Source: Burkholderia humptydooensis
GTDB taxonomy: Bacteria; Pseudomonadota; Gammaproteobacteria; Burkholderiales; Burkholderiaceae
NCBI RefSeq assembly: GCF_001513745.1
Contig: NZ_CP013380.1
Location: 806,001 to 870,000 of the forward strand
Direction of reading: 5' to 3'
DNA length: 64,000 nucleotides
Shown: positions 26,674 to 38,824 of the stretch, one piece after another
How positions within the stretch are numbered: the first letter of the stretch is position 1
Layout: each line of letters begins with the position of its first letter
Notes under the pieces: generated by a model
Databases searched by the model: none
Told to the model about the DNA's origin: nothing
What the model saw: only the letters and a program-made list of their open reading frames with translations
Made by a program: the position numbers and the translations under genes

Positions 26674-28704
26674 TCAACCGTCCGGGCGATCCTGTCGAAC
26701 CGCGATCCGCTGCGTGATTCGCCATCCGGCATGCGATAGTACATTACGCGTCCAACGAACCGCCTTCAGAAAAGGCCGCGCGCGATTGCCGCGCACGCGC
26801 CCGAGCGGCCGCGCGGCCGGCGCCGCGAGCCGCTCGACGACGGCCTCCGGCGTCGTGAACATGCGCAGACGCCAATCCCAGTACAGCGGGTAGCGCAGCA
26901 GCGCGCCCGCCGTCAGCATGTCGAGCGTCAGCGCGCGCTCGCGCCACGGCAGCGGCGCGAGCGCGTCGCGCGTCAGGCCCCATCCCGCATAGAACGGCAA
27001 TCCGTACGTGTAGACGGTCTTGCCGCGCAACAACGCGTCGAAGCCCGCCAGCGACGAAAGTGTATGAACTTCGTCGGCCGCCTCGATCAGCGACAGCAGA
27101 TCGGACTCGGCGTCGACGACGTCGGCGAGCCGCAGCGCGTCGACGAGACCGTCGCGATTGCCCGACAGCACGTCCGGATGCGGCTTGTAGACGATGAACG
27201 CATCGGGGCGGCGCGCGCGGACTTCGCGCAGCAGCGCGTCGGCCGTGCCGAGCGCGCGGGTGCCGAGGCGGATCGACGCGTCGTCGGCGACCTGCCCGGG
27301 CACGAGCGCGACCGGCCGTCCCGCGGGCCGCGTCCACGCCGGCGCGCGGCGGCCGAGATTGTACTTCGTGATACCGGCGCGCACGATGCGCTCGCGCAGC
27401 GCGGCCGCGCGCGCGAGCTCGGCGCCGGTGAAATCGGCTTCGTTGAAAAGCACCGTCAGATCGCTCGGCCGGCTCGCGTCGAAATAGAGCCCGCGCCGGT
27501 CGATCGCCTGGCTATACGGCGCGTTCATGTCGGAGCCGAGTCCGAGCGAATGGATGAAGCCGTCCTCGATGCGCACGTGCGCGACGCCGGGAGCGAGACC
27601 CTCCGCGCTGCGCGCGCCCCAGAACGCCGCGCATTCGTTCGCGCGCACGGCCGCGGGCGCATGCGCCCAGCGCAGCCGGCCCCCGCCTGCCGCGAGGAAC
27701 GGCGTCGCGAACGGCCGTTTCCAGCGCTGGAAACGCACGCCGGCGACCCGCTCGAGATCCTTGAACCGCTCCGCGACCGCATGCTGCAGCTCGATGCCGT
27801 CGAGCGCGGCGGACAGGCTGCCCGGCGCGTGCGTCGCGGGATCGAGGTAGTGCGCGATGCGCACGAACACGGCATCGAACAGCGCGGCGAGCGTCGGGCG
27901 CGCGTCGCGGCCGGGCAGCGTGTGGCGATCGTCGGTGAGGCCCCAGCCCGCATAGTACGGTGTCCCGAATACGTGCGTGCGCACGCCGGCGAGGAGCGCG
28001 CTCATGCCTTCGGACGCGTCGACGACATACACGTGATCGACGTGCCGCAGCAGGTCGGCGAGCGAATACGGCGGCGCGAGGCGGTGCACGCCGTCCGGCA
28101 GCGCGTTCGAATCCGCGGACAGCCAGCGCCCCGTCGCGGCGTCGCCGCTTCGGATCATCCAGAACGCCGCATCCGGATGCGCGGCGCGCGCCGCTTGCAT
28201 CATCGCTTCGAAATCGTTCGAACGGTCGCGCGCGCGCGCGTGCACGTTCGCCGAGGTTGCACGCCGCTCGTCGATCAGCAGCACGCGCGTGCGGCGCGCG
28301 GAAATATCGACCGCGATGGGCGCGCGTGCGGCGCGTCCGCACAGATGCAGCGCGTCGGCGAGCAGTACGCGCCGCATCAGCGCGGCGGTTTCGGGGCCGC
28401 TGCCGGCGCACGGATGGGCGGCGAGCGCATCGGCGATCGCGTCGGCGAACGCCTGGGGGCCGCTCGCATCGGCCGGCACGCAGAACCACGAGCGCAGCGG
28501 CGCGCCGCGCGCATCGGGCGCAGCGATCGGTCCGGGCCATGCGGCGCGCGCGCGGATGCCGGCGATGCGCGCGATGCGCAGCGCGGCGCGCCCGCTCCAA
28601 TGATCGATCCACAGACGATCCGAGCGGCGCGCGATCCAGCTCGCGAGCCGCGCGCCGCGCGTGATGCCGCGCAAGTCGAACCGGGGGGCGGTGGGCGCGG
28701 CCAT
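26674..28704 (-). CDS. wcbA: Capsule polysaccharide biosynthesis/export protein, KpsC-like
   Basis: A 676-residue protein with two tandem capsule-synthesis modules, as in KpsC. The repeat signature occurs twice: VDASEGMSALLAGVRTHVFGTPYYAGWGLTDD (as VFGTPYYAGWGLT, ~245) and SLAGFDALLRGKTVYTYGLPFYAGWGLT (as TYGLPFYAGWGLT, ~585). In E. coli and Neisseria, KpsC and KpsS are beta-Kdo transferases that build the linker on a lysophosphatidylglycerol anchor. The ATG at 28704 starts immediately after the wcbB stop (28705-28707), so the two are coupled. Homologue of WcbA of the B. pseudomallei capsule. Confidence 0.88.
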   Translation of the reverse strand: MAAPTAPRFDLRGITRGARLASWIARRSDRLWIDHWSGRAALRIARIAGIRARAAWPGPIAAPDARGAPLRSWFCVPADASGPQAFADAIADALAAHPCAGSGPETAALMRRVLLADALHLCGRAARAPIAVDISARRTRVLLIDERRATSANVHARARDRSNDFEAMMQAARAAHPDAAFWMIRSGDAATGRWLSADSNALPDGVHRLAPPYSLADLLRHVDHVYVVDASEGMSALLAGVRTHVFGTPYYAGWGLTDDRHTLPGRDARPTLAALFDAVFVRIAHYLDPATHAPGSLSAALDGIELQHAVAERFKDLERVAGVRFQRWKRPFATPFLAAGGGRLRWAHAPAAVRANECAAFWGARSAEGLAPGVAHVRIEDGFIHSLGLGSDMNAPYSQAIDRRGLYFDASRPSDLTVLFNEADFTGAELARAAALRERIVRAGITKYNLGRRAPAWTRPAGRPVALVPGQVADDASIRLGTRALGTADALLREVRARRPDAFIVYKPHPDVLSGNRDGLVDALRLADVVDAESDLLSLIEAADEVHTLSSLAGFDALLRGKTVYTYGLPFYAGWGLTRDALAPLPWRERALTLDMLTAGALLRYPLYWDWRLRMFTTPEAVVERLAAPAARPLGRVRGNRARPFLKAVRWTRNVLSHAGWRITQRIAVRQDRPDG

Positions 28705-29865
28705 CTAACCGAGCGATGCAATGAAGCGGTCGACGATATCGAAATGCGCCGCCCAGGTCGGCGCGCGAAAGCCGGCGATGCGATCGAGTTGCGCGCGTCG
28801 CTCGGGGCTGTCCGCGCGCGCATACGCTTCGATGCGGGCGAGCCATCCGGGGCCGTCGAGCGGATCGAGATAATCGGGAATGCCGGCCGCGATTTCGCGG
28901 AACACGTCGAGCTCGCTCGCGAGCACGGGCACGTTCGACGCGAGCGCTTCGACGAGCGGCATGCCGTAGCCTTCGACGAACGACGGAAAGATCAGCGCGC
29001 GCGCGTGCTGCAGCCACGCATGTAGTTGGTCATCCGAACAATCGGATTGCTCGATCACCGCGCCGCGCAGGCTCGCGCAGCGCTCGAGCATGTCGATGAC
29101 GTTTTCGCATTCCCAGCCGCGCCGGCCGATCACGACGAGTTTCGGCGCGGCGTCGCCGAGGCGTTCGACGAGCCTGCGCCACACGTGCAGCATGAACCAG
29201 TGATTCTTGCGCGGCTCGATCGTGCCGAGCATCACGAAGTACGGCGACGCGAGCGGCGCGGCCTGCGCTGCCTGCGCGGGCTGCGGCCCGGTGCCGCCCG
29301 CGAGCGGCGCGACGATGGCGGGCGGCAGCGCGAGCGCCGCGCGCTTCGCTTCCTGCGCGAGCGAGTCGAGCGTCGCCTGCGAATTCGCGATGAGGCCGTC
29401 GGCGTGACGAAGGGCTGTGTGGATGCGCTTGCGGTGGACGTCGTCGACGCCCGGGCGGCTGTATTCCGCGTGCGTCAACGGAATCAGGTCGTGCACCATG
29501 CATACCGCGCGGCCGCTTCTTCGCCGCATCGACTGGTAATAGCGCGGATATTCCATTCCGGTGTGGCTCGTGTGCAGCAGCGTCGAGCCGGCGGGCGCCG
29601 GCCGCAGCCGGTTGACGGTCCACGTGCGGGCGAGCAGGTTCGCGATGTAGCGCCGGTCCGGGCGCTGCGCAAGCAGCATCGCAAACGTTCGCTGCGAGTC
29701 GGTTTCGCTCAGAACGGCGGAGAAGCCGTACTCGCTCAGGATGCCGCGCGCGCGGGCGCCGTACCGCTCGACGTACGCGAGGCCGACGCGATCGACCCCC
29801 GTCGGAAGCAGCCCCTTGTAGCACCGGCTTATCAGGCGTGTGACGTCCAGGTAAATATGTGTCAC
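28705..29865 (-). CDS. wcbB: Glycosyltransferase family 4 (WcbB-like)
   Basis: A 386-residue retaining GT4 enzyme. The N-terminal half has the usual start ...YLDVTRLISRCYKGLLPTGVDRV, with CMVHDLIPLTHAEYSRPG; the C-terminal nucleotide-sugar domain has LGTIEPRKNHWFMLHVW and the E-x7-E motif SFVEGYGMPLVEALASNVPVLAS. Predicted to add a sugar to the capsule chain on the cytoplasmic face. Sugar specificity cannot be read. Adjacent to wcbA with no gap; divergent from wza across 195 nt. Confidence 0.87.
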   Translation of the reverse strand: MTHIYLDVTRLISRCYKGLLPTGVDRVGLAYVERYGARARGILSEYGFSAVLSETDSQRTFAMLLAQRPDRRYIANLLARTWTVNRLRPAPAGSTLLHTSHTGMEYPRYYQSMRRRSGRAVCMVHDLIPLTHAEYSRPGVDDVHRKRIHTALRHADGLIANSQATLDSLAQEAKRAALALPPAIVAPLAGGTGPQPAQAAQAAPLASPYFVMLGTIEPRKNHWFMLHVWRRLVERLGDAAPKLVVIGRRGWECENVIDMLERCASLRGAVIEQSDCSDDQLHAWLQHARALIFPSFVEGYGMPLVEALASNVPVLASELDVFREIAAGIPDYLDPLDGPGWLARIEAYARADSPERRAQLDRIAGFRAPTWAAHFDIVDRFIASLG

Positions 29866-29966
29866 GGGGATGCAATCTTTCGATGAGAATACGAATCGCT
29901 TGAATGACCTTTACGCGCGCGATCGGACGGCTGTTCGCGCACGGCGGGTCTCTTTCCGGAATGCGT

Positions 29967-30026
29967 TTGCAATAGGCGACAATTGATGCTGAAATATTCT
30001 ATTGCATCTCCGAAAGTGCGACAATT
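29967..30026 (+). promoter_or_regulatory. Repeat-rich upstream region of wza
   Basis: The divergent wcbB-wza gap holds two copies of GCGACAATT (29976-29984 and 30018-30026) whose starts are 42 bp apart, close to four helical turns, and an inverted repeat TGCAATAG/CTATTGCA (29968-29975 and 29999-30006). TTGCAA (29967-29972) and TGAAAT (29990-29995), 17 nt apart, are a possible promoter. The layout suggests a regulator binding twice on one face of the helix, but no protein can be named. Confidence 0.4.
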
Positions 30027-30060
30027 TTCGCCTCCGTCTACGTCTGGGGCCCAACGATAC

Positions 30061-31254
30061 ATGTCACGTTTGTCTTGCGGTGCTTCTTATATCGCGCTTG
30101 CAGTCAGCGCAGCCTTGCTCGCAGGCTGTTCGAGCATCGCCAGCTCGGGCCCCAGCCGCTCTCAGATCGATCGGGCGCCGAGCCACTCGCAGGACGAAGC
30201 CCAGGTCCGGGCGAATCTTCCCGCCATCCAGGTGGTCGACGTGACCGACGGCGTCGCGCGCCAGCTCTACGTCGAGCGCCGCCACGGCGATTTTTCCGAG
30301 CTGCTCGGCAACGATGCGCGCTTCCAGCAGCAGCTCGGCGTCGGCGACACGATCGAGGTGTCGATCTGGGAAGCGCCGCCCGCGACGCTGTTCGGCGTCG
30401 CGCAGACGAGCGACACGAAGGCGGGCGCGACCAACGCGAAGGTCACTGTGCTGCCCGACCAGGTGATCGACGGCGACGGGACGATCAACGTTCCGTTCGC
30501 CGGCCAGATCAAGGCCGTGGGCCATACGCCGGCCGAACTGCAGCGCATCATCGCGGCGCGCCTGAAGAACATCGCGCACGACCCGCAGGTGCTCGTGAAG
30601 TTGTCGCGCAATGCAACTTCTTACGTGACGATCGTCGGTGACGTCGCGAGGAGCGACCGGATGCCGCTGTCCGCGCGCGGCGAGCGGCTGCTCGACGCGC
30701 TCGCGACGGCAGGCGGCGTGCGCCAGCCGGTCGACAAGATGACGATTCAGGTGACGCGCGGCAACGTCGTCGCGTCGCTGCCGCTCGAATCGGTGATTCG
30801 CGATCCGCGGCAGAACGTGCCGCTGCGCGCCGGGGACGTCGTGACGGCGCTGTTCCAGCCGTACAGCTTCACCGCGCTCGGCGCGACCGGGAAGAACGAG
30901 GAAATCAATTTCGAGGCGCAGGGCATCACGCTCGCGCAGGCGCTCGCACGGGCGGGCGGGCTGCAGGATTCGCGCTCCGACGCGATGGGGGTCTTCATCT
31001 TCCGGCTCGAGGACGCGAACGCGCTCCAGTGGCCGAATAAGCCGGTGCGCACGACGGCCGACGGCAAGGTGCCCGTCGTCTACCGGGTGAACCTGCGCGA
31101 CCCGAGTTCTTTTTTTGTCGCCCAGAGTTTCATGATGGACAACAAGGACTTGCTTTACGTGTCGAACGCACCGATCGCCGAGTTGCAGAAGTTCCTGAAT
31201 CTCGTGTTCTCGGTCGCGTATCCTGTCGTGACGGGCGTCCAGACCTTCAAGTAA
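30061..31254 (+). CDS. wza: Outer-membrane polysaccharide export lipoprotein (Wza/KpsD-like)
   Basis: A 397-residue polysaccharide-export (PES) protein. The start MSRLSCGASYIALAVSAALLAGC is a complete lipoprotein signal with lipobox LLAGC (Cys23), which decides the ATG at 30061 over the upstream frame from 29983. The PES domain follows (LGVGDTIEVSIWE, DGTINVPFAGQIKA, LSRNATSYVTIVGDVARS) with SLBB-type repeats (TALGATGKNEEINFEAQGITLAQALARAGGLQ). It should form the outer-membrane pore that accepts capsule from the Wzm/Wzt/WcbD machine. Confidence 0.92.
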   Translation: MSRLSCGASYIALAVSAALLAGCSSIASSGPSRSQIDRAPSHSQDEAQVRANLPAIQVVDVTDGVARQLYVERRHGDFSELLGNDARFQQQLGVGDTIEVSIWEAPPATLFGVAQTSDTKAGATNAKVTVLPDQVIDGDGTINVPFAGQIKAVGHTPAELQRIIAARLKNIAHDPQVLVKLSRNATSYVTIVGDVARSDRMPLSARGERLLDALATAGGVRQPVDKMTIQVTRGNVVASLPLESVIRDPRQNVPLRAGDVVTALFQPYSFTALGATGKNEEINFEAQGITLAQALARAGGLQDSRSDAMGVFIFRLEDANALQWPNKPVRTTADGKVPVVYRVNLRDPSSFFVAQSFMMDNKDLLYVSNAPIAELQKFLNLVFSVAYPVVTGVQTFK

Positions 31255-31508
31255 GTGCGTGACGCGGCGGCCGCAGGTGCCTGACCGCCGCGTGCGGCGC
31301 GCGCGAAATGAACGGCCCGTTCGGCATCAGGAGCGGGCTGCGACTATAACGACGCGTTTGGCGGGGGGCGGCACGGCGGTTCGAATGCGCGCAGCCTCGG
31401 CGCGTCCGTCGCGATGACCGGCGCTCGGTCCGGGCGGCGAGCCAGCCCGGCCGTCATGATCAGCATCTATCCAGGGCAGAGAGCAGCACGCTTCGAGTTC
31501 ATGGTCCG

Positions 31509-33812
31509 ATGATTACTTCTTACGCACAAAATTTCGAGGACGTGATGTTGTGGCGCGCGCTCGCGCATGTCGAGCACGGCTTCTACATCGATATCGGCGC
31601 GCAGGATCCGCGCATCGATTCCGTCAGCCTCCTTTTCTACGAGCACGGCTGGCGCGGCATCCACGTCGAGCCTACGCCCCGCTATGCCGATGCGCTGCGG
31701 CAGCGTCGGCCGGACGAGACCGTGATCCAGGCGGCCGTCGCGAACCAGAACGACGTTTTACGGTTTTATGAAATACCGGGAACCGGCATTTCGACCGCAG
31801 ACCCGAACATCGCCGCCCAGCATCGCGAGCGCGGCTTCGAGCCGCGCGAAATCGTCGTGCCGTGCACGACGCTCGAATCGATCTTCGAACTGGGCGCGGG
31901 CCGCGACATCCATTGGCTGAAGATCGACGTCGAAGGATTCGAGCGGCAGGTGCTCGAGAGCTGGAACGGCGCGAGCGCCCGCCCGTGGATCGTCGTCGTC
32001 GAAAGCACGTGGCCGATGACGCAGATCGAGCGTCATCGCGAATGGGAATCGGCGCTCGTCGGGCTTGGGTATTGCGCGGTCTATTTTGACGGCCTAAATA
32101 GATACTATGTTTCGGAGCAGCACGGCGAGCTCAAGCAGGCGTTTCATGCGCCGCCGAACGTGTTCGACGATTTCGCGCTGAGCGGCGAATCGAATGCGCC
32201 ATTTCACCGCCAAATCGTCGAGCGCGATCAGGCGGCGCTCGATGCGGCCAAGGCCGAATTGCAGCAGATCGACGAGGACAGCCGGGCGCGCATTCGCGCG
32301 CTGAACGACGAGCTCGAGTCGGCCGCCGCGCGCAGCGCCGAACAGGCGCGCGCTGCGCTGGAACAGAGGGTGGCGGACGAACAGGCATTCCGTCAGCAGG
32401 AGCAGCAATGGGCGGCTCGCGACCGGGAGCGATCGTACGAGCATGCCTTACTCCGGACAAAATTGGAGGATACGCTCAAGAGTTCGGTGCTGCGCGAGCA
32501 GGATGCGCGGCGGCAATTGCTCGATGCGTCCGCGAAGGCCGACGCGGCACTTGCGGCGCAGGCGAGCGCGCATGCGGAGCGTGAGCGCGAATGGCAGGCG
32601 GCGCGCGTCGAGCACGAGCGCCGTTTCGCGGATGCGATGCAGACTGCGCAGAGCGAGATTCGCGCACATTCGGAAGCGCTGCGGCAACGCGACGCGCAAA
32701 CCGAGGACAAGCTTGCGCAGCAAGCGCTTTCGCTGCGTAAGGAAGCGGAGGCGGAGCGGGCGCGGCTCGCGGCGGTTCACGGCGTGGACCTTGCGGAGTT
32801 GCGCCGCGCGCAGCGCGAGGAGCGCGACGGACATCGCGAACGCGAGCGGCTGCTGTTGCAGCAGATCGAGGCGGCTGCTCTCGACGCGCAGGCGCGCGGC
32901 GAGGAACTCGCGACGCTCGTGACGCAGCACGCAGTCTTCGTGCGCGATCTGGAGCGCGAAAAAACAACATTGGTTCAACACTACGAGAATTTGCTGCGAG
33001 AATCCGACGGGCAGCGGATTCGTCGCGAGCAGCAGGCGGCAAGCGATTTATCTTTCTTGCAGTCGCGGCTCGAGCGGCGCAATGGCGAATACGACGAGCT
33101 GAGCTCGAAGTACGAGGCCGAAGCCGAAGCCCATGCGCGTCACGCTCATGCGCTCGCCGAGCGGAACGCGGAGTACCTGTGGGAAGGATATCGCCTCGGG
33201 CGCGCGGAGAAGGCGCGGGGCTGGTTTGCGAGAGCGTTTTCGTTCGCGGGCCACGGCCCGAAGCTCGACGTGCGCTATTTCGCGCCGTCGACCGAAGCGA
33301 AGCGCGACGCGGCTTCAGCGAAACATCGTGTGGATCGCATGAAAATGTTGAAAATCAATTTCCAGCCGGAATTCGTCGTTCGGGAAGACGGAAAGTACAA
33401 CCTCGACGATTTTCTTTCGCTGCACGACAGGAATTTCGTGCGCGCCGCGTATCTCGCGCTATTGAACCGCGAGCCGGACGAATACGGCGAGCGGCATTAT
33501 CTGAGCCGCGTCCGGGCGGGCGTGAGCAAGATCCAGATCCTGTCGGACATCCAGAAATCGAAAGAGGCCCGCAAGCGCGGCGCGAAGATCGCTCACCTGA
33601 AGGGCGCGATGTTCGTGAACAAGCTGTTCGGCATTCCCGTGATCGGCGGCCTGGTTCAGGGCACCTGTTTCTTTTTCAGCGTGAATCGTCACCTGAAGGA
33701 TCTCCGGGCGCTCGAAAATCATTTGATCCGGATGGGAGAGGAGATGCAGCAGCACTATCAGGGCTACGTGGAGTCGTCGATCAAATCGCAAGGCACGGGG
33801 AGCGGCAAATGA
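31509..33812 (+). CDS. FkbM-family methyltransferase with long coiled coil and DUF4214-like end
   Basis: A 767-residue multi-part protein. Residues ~1-215 are an FkbM-type SAM methyltransferase (SYAQNFEDVMLWRAL, FYIDIGAQDPRIDSVS, GIHVEPTPRYADALR, LKIDVEGFERQVL). Residues ~225-560 are a Glu/Arg/Ala/Gln-rich coiled coil with almost no Pro or Gly. Residues ~630-700 (LDDFLSLHDRNFVRAAYLALLNREPDEYG, as short motifs NFVRAAYLALLNREPDE and HYLSRVRAG) resemble DUF4214, and a hydrophobic patch (VNKLFGIPVIGGLVQG) follows. In an ABC-transporter locus this layout recalls WbdD, a chain-capping methyltransferase/kinase whose coiled coil sets chain length. The next GT overlaps its stop (ATGA). Confidence 0.82.
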   Translation: MITSYAQNFEDVMLWRALAHVEHGFYIDIGAQDPRIDSVSLLFYEHGWRGIHVEPTPRYADALRQRRPDETVIQAAVANQNDVLRFYEIPGTGISTADPNIAAQHRERGFEPREIVVPCTTLESIFELGAGRDIHWLKIDVEGFERQVLESWNGASARPWIVVVESTWPMTQIERHREWESALVGLGYCAVYFDGLNRYYVSEQHGELKQAFHAPPNVFDDFALSGESNAPFHRQIVERDQAALDAAKAELQQIDEDSRARIRALNDELESAAARSAEQARAALEQRVADEQAFRQQEQQWAARDRERSYEHALLRTKLEDTLKSSVLREQDARRQLLDASAKADAALAAQASAHAEREREWQAARVEHERRFADAMQTAQSEIRAHSEALRQRDAQTEDKLAQQALSLRKEAEAERARLAAVHGVDLAELRRAQREERDGHRERERLLLQQIEAAALDAQARGEELATLVTQHAVFVRDLEREKTTLVQHYENLLRESDGQRIRREQQAASDLSFLQSRLERRNGEYDELSSKYEAEAEAHARHAHALAERNAEYLWEGYRLGRAEKARGWFARAFSFAGHGPKLDVRYFAPSTEAKRDAASAKHRVDRMKMLKINFQPEFVVREDGKYNLDDFLSLHDRNFVRAAYLALLNREPDEYGERHYLSRVRAGVSKIQILSDIQKSKEARKRGAKIAHLKGAMFVNKLFGIPVIGGLVQGTCFFFSVNRHLKDLRALENHLIRMGEEMQQHYQGYVESSIKSQGTGSGK

Positions 33813-35050
33813 AGATCCTGACGCTCAGCACGTATCCCGTCGGAACGCCCGCGCACGGCGGCCAGCACCGGGTGGCGAACATCGTGCGTGTCCTTCGCGC
33901 TGCCGGACATCAGGTGCAATCTGCAGGCGTACTTGGAAGTGAGCAGTACGCGTCGGAGCCGACTTTTTGTGATTTCCCCGGATACGAGAAGTTGCAGAAA
34001 TACGTTCAGGACCCGGGATTGCTGGAGGATTTTGCGATCGGGCGTCTCTATGTGCAAGATGACGATGCATATCAGTCGCTCGCAAACAAGATCGACTCGA
34101 ATCCGGACGTGATTCTGATCGAGAACCCCTGGCTATTTGATTTCGCAAAGCGCTTCGTGAGCCAAAGGAAACTGCGCGAGACTCGATTGATATATAGCTC
34201 GGAGAACATCGAGCACGAGCTACGTTATGAAATTATCGTTCAATACCTGATGTCGGTTGAGCGCGCAACGACAGCGCGTGATCTGATTCTCGAAACCGAA
34301 CTGAAGGTTCTTCGTGAGGCGCATGGTGTCTGTGCAGTATCGCAGGAGGATCTCGAATGGATGCAGCGGCATACGCAGGCGAAGTGCATTCTCGCGCAGA
34401 ACGGCGTCGCGCGCCGCACGACGACGGACGAGGGGCTCGAGCAGGCGAACCGGATCACACAGCACCGCAAGATTGTGCTGTTCTGTGCATCGGCCCATCC
34501 GCCGAATATGACCGGTTTCTTCGAGATGTTTGGCGAGGGTGTTGGCTGTATCGCGCCGGATGAGTTACTTGTGCTCGTCGGGAGTGCCGGACCAGCGATC
34601 ATGTCGGATCCGCGTTTTCACAGGATTGCTGGCCTTGGGCGTGCAACTGTATCAGTTGGCGTTGTGTCGGAAGAGTGCCTGCAGGGTCTCCTCACACTTG
34701 CGCACGCAATCATCCTGCCGATCACGCACGGCGGCGGCACCAATCTGAAGACGGCCGAGGCGTTGTGGGCGGGCAAGAACATCGTGGCGACGCCGGTCGC
34801 GATGCGCGGCTTCGATGCGTTCACGAAGGCGCGCGGCGTGTCGATCGCCGACGACAGCCGCGGCTTCGTCGCCGCGCTGCGCGAATCGATGGCGGCGCCG
34901 CCGCTGCGGCTCACGCACGACGAGCAGGCCGCGCGCGCATCGGTGCTGTGGGACGAGACGCTGCGCGCGCTCGTCGACTACGTCGCGAGCCTCGCGCCGC
35001 GCGCGTCGTCCGCGCCGAAGCCGCAGCGCGAATTGCAAAGCCAGACCTGA
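33809..35050 (+). CDS. Glycosyltransferase family 4
   Basis: A 413-residue GT4-type enzyme starting MKILTLSTYPVGTPAHGGQHRVANIVRVLRA, the classical N-terminal Rossmann strand with the substrate loop. The donor domain has LFCASAHPPNMTGF and GGGTNLKTAEALWAGKNIVATPVAMRGFD. The ATG overlaps the stop of the FkbM gene (ATGA). The first ~300 codons are clearly less GC-rich than neighbours, while the last ~110 return to typical Burkholderia codon use, a sign of a mosaic origin. Donor and linkage are unknown; rhamnose or mannose are likely given gmd/rmd downstream. Confidence 0.85.
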   Translation: MKILTLSTYPVGTPAHGGQHRVANIVRVLRAAGHQVQSAGVLGSEQYASEPTFCDFPGYEKLQKYVQDPGLLEDFAIGRLYVQDDDAYQSLANKIDSNPDVILIENPWLFDFAKRFVSQRKLRETRLIYSSENIEHELRYEIIVQYLMSVERATTARDLILETELKVLREAHGVCAVSQEDLEWMQRHTQAKCILAQNGVARRTTTDEGLEQANRITQHRKIVLFCASAHPPNMTGFFEMFGEGVGCIAPDELLVLVGSAGPAIMSDPRFHRIAGLGRATVSVGVVSEECLQGLLTLAHAIILPITHGGGTNLKTAEALWAGKNIVATPVAMRGFDAFTKARGVSIADDSRGFVAALRESMAAPPLRLTHDEQAARASVLWDETLRALVDYVASLAPRASSAPKPQRELQSQT

Positions 35051-35130
35051 AGCACGCAGCCCGTACCGATACGTCACGACGTCGCCTGTTCGCGGGCGGC
35101 GGCATCCGGTAGTGAACCCAAGGATCACGC

Positions 35131-37927
<2,797 letters not shown>

Positions 37928-37930
37928 TTT

Positions 37931-38824
37931 ATGGCAAAAGTTCTGATTACCGGGATCGGCGGTTTCACCGGGCGGTATCTCGCCCGGCGGCTGACGCAGA
38001 GCGGGCATGACGTGTGCGGCCTCGTCCATCGGGCGGGTGTCGGGCTCGAATGGCGCACGCACGTCGCGGATCTGCTCGATCGCGGCCAGCTCGCGGACGT
38101 CTTCGAGCGCGAACGGCCCGATGCGGTCGTGCATCTGGCCGCGATCGCGTTCGTCGCGCACGATGACGTGAGCGCGATCTACCAGACCAACGTCGTCGGT
38201 ACGCGGAACCTGCTCGATGCGCTGGCGTCGTCGTCTCACACGCCGCGCTCGGTGCTGCTCGCGAGCAGCGCCAACGTCTACGGCAACACCGATCGCGAAT
38301 GGATCGACGAATCGGTGCCGCCCGCGCCCGCGAACGATTACGCGGTCAGCAAGCTGTCGATGGAGTTCGTCGCGAGGCTCTGGCGCGAACGGTTGCCGAT
38401 CGTCGTCGTGCGGCCGTTCAATTACACGGGCGTCGGTCAGGCGGTGAACTTCCTGCTGCCGAAGATCGTGTCGCACTTTCGCTCGCGTGCGTCCGTGCTC
38501 GAACTCGGCAATCTCGACGTGATCCGCGATTTTTCGGACGTGCGCGCCGTCGCCGCCGCTTATGAGAAGCTCATCGGCGGCGCGTTCGCCGGCGAGACGT
38601 TCAACGTATGTTCGGGCGTCGGCTATTCGCTGCACGACGTGCTCGCGATGGCCGAGGAGCTGACGGGCTACCGGCCTGAAATCCGTGTCAATCCGAACTT
38701 CGTGCGTGCGAACGAAGTTCGCAAGCTGATCGGCAACAGCACGAAGCTGCGCGACGCGATCGGCGAGCCGCTGGCGGTCGGGTTGCGCGATACGCTCGCA
38801 TGGATGCTGGAGCGCGCCGCTTGA
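37931..38824 (+). CDS. rmd: GDP-4-keto-6-deoxy-D-mannose reductase (GDP-D-rhamnose synthesis)
   Basis: A 297-residue extended SDR. TGIGGFTGRYLARRL binds the nucleotide; SSANVYG and NDYAVSKLSMEF give the Ser and YxxxK catalytic residues. Placement 3 nt after gmd, family resemblance to Rmd, and absence of GDP-fucose synthetase or perosamine aminotransferase genes point to GDP-D-rhamnose. GDP-6-deoxy-D-talose cannot be excluded by sequence alone, since the two reductases differ in stereochemistry only. Confidence 0.87.
   Translation: MAKVLITGIGGFTGRYLARRLTQSGHDVCGLVHRAGVGLEWRTHVADLLDRGQLADVFERERPDAVVHLAAIAFVAHDDVSAIYQTNVVGTRNLLDALASSSHTPRSVLLASSANVYGNTDREWIDESVPPAPANDYAVSKLSMEFVARLWRERLPIVVVRPFNYTGVGQAVNFLLPKIVSHFRSRASVLELGNLDVIRDFSDVRAVAAAYEKLIGGAFAGETFNVCSGVGYSLHDVLAMAEELTGYRPEIRVNPNFVRANEVRKLIGNSTKLRDAIGEPLAVGLRDTLAWMLERAA

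Noticed and set aside
37931..38824. GDP-L-fucose synthase
   Set aside because: The protein resembles Rmd-type reductases in length and motifs, and no fucose-specific epimerase features could be identified; GDP-D-rhamnose is the better reading.
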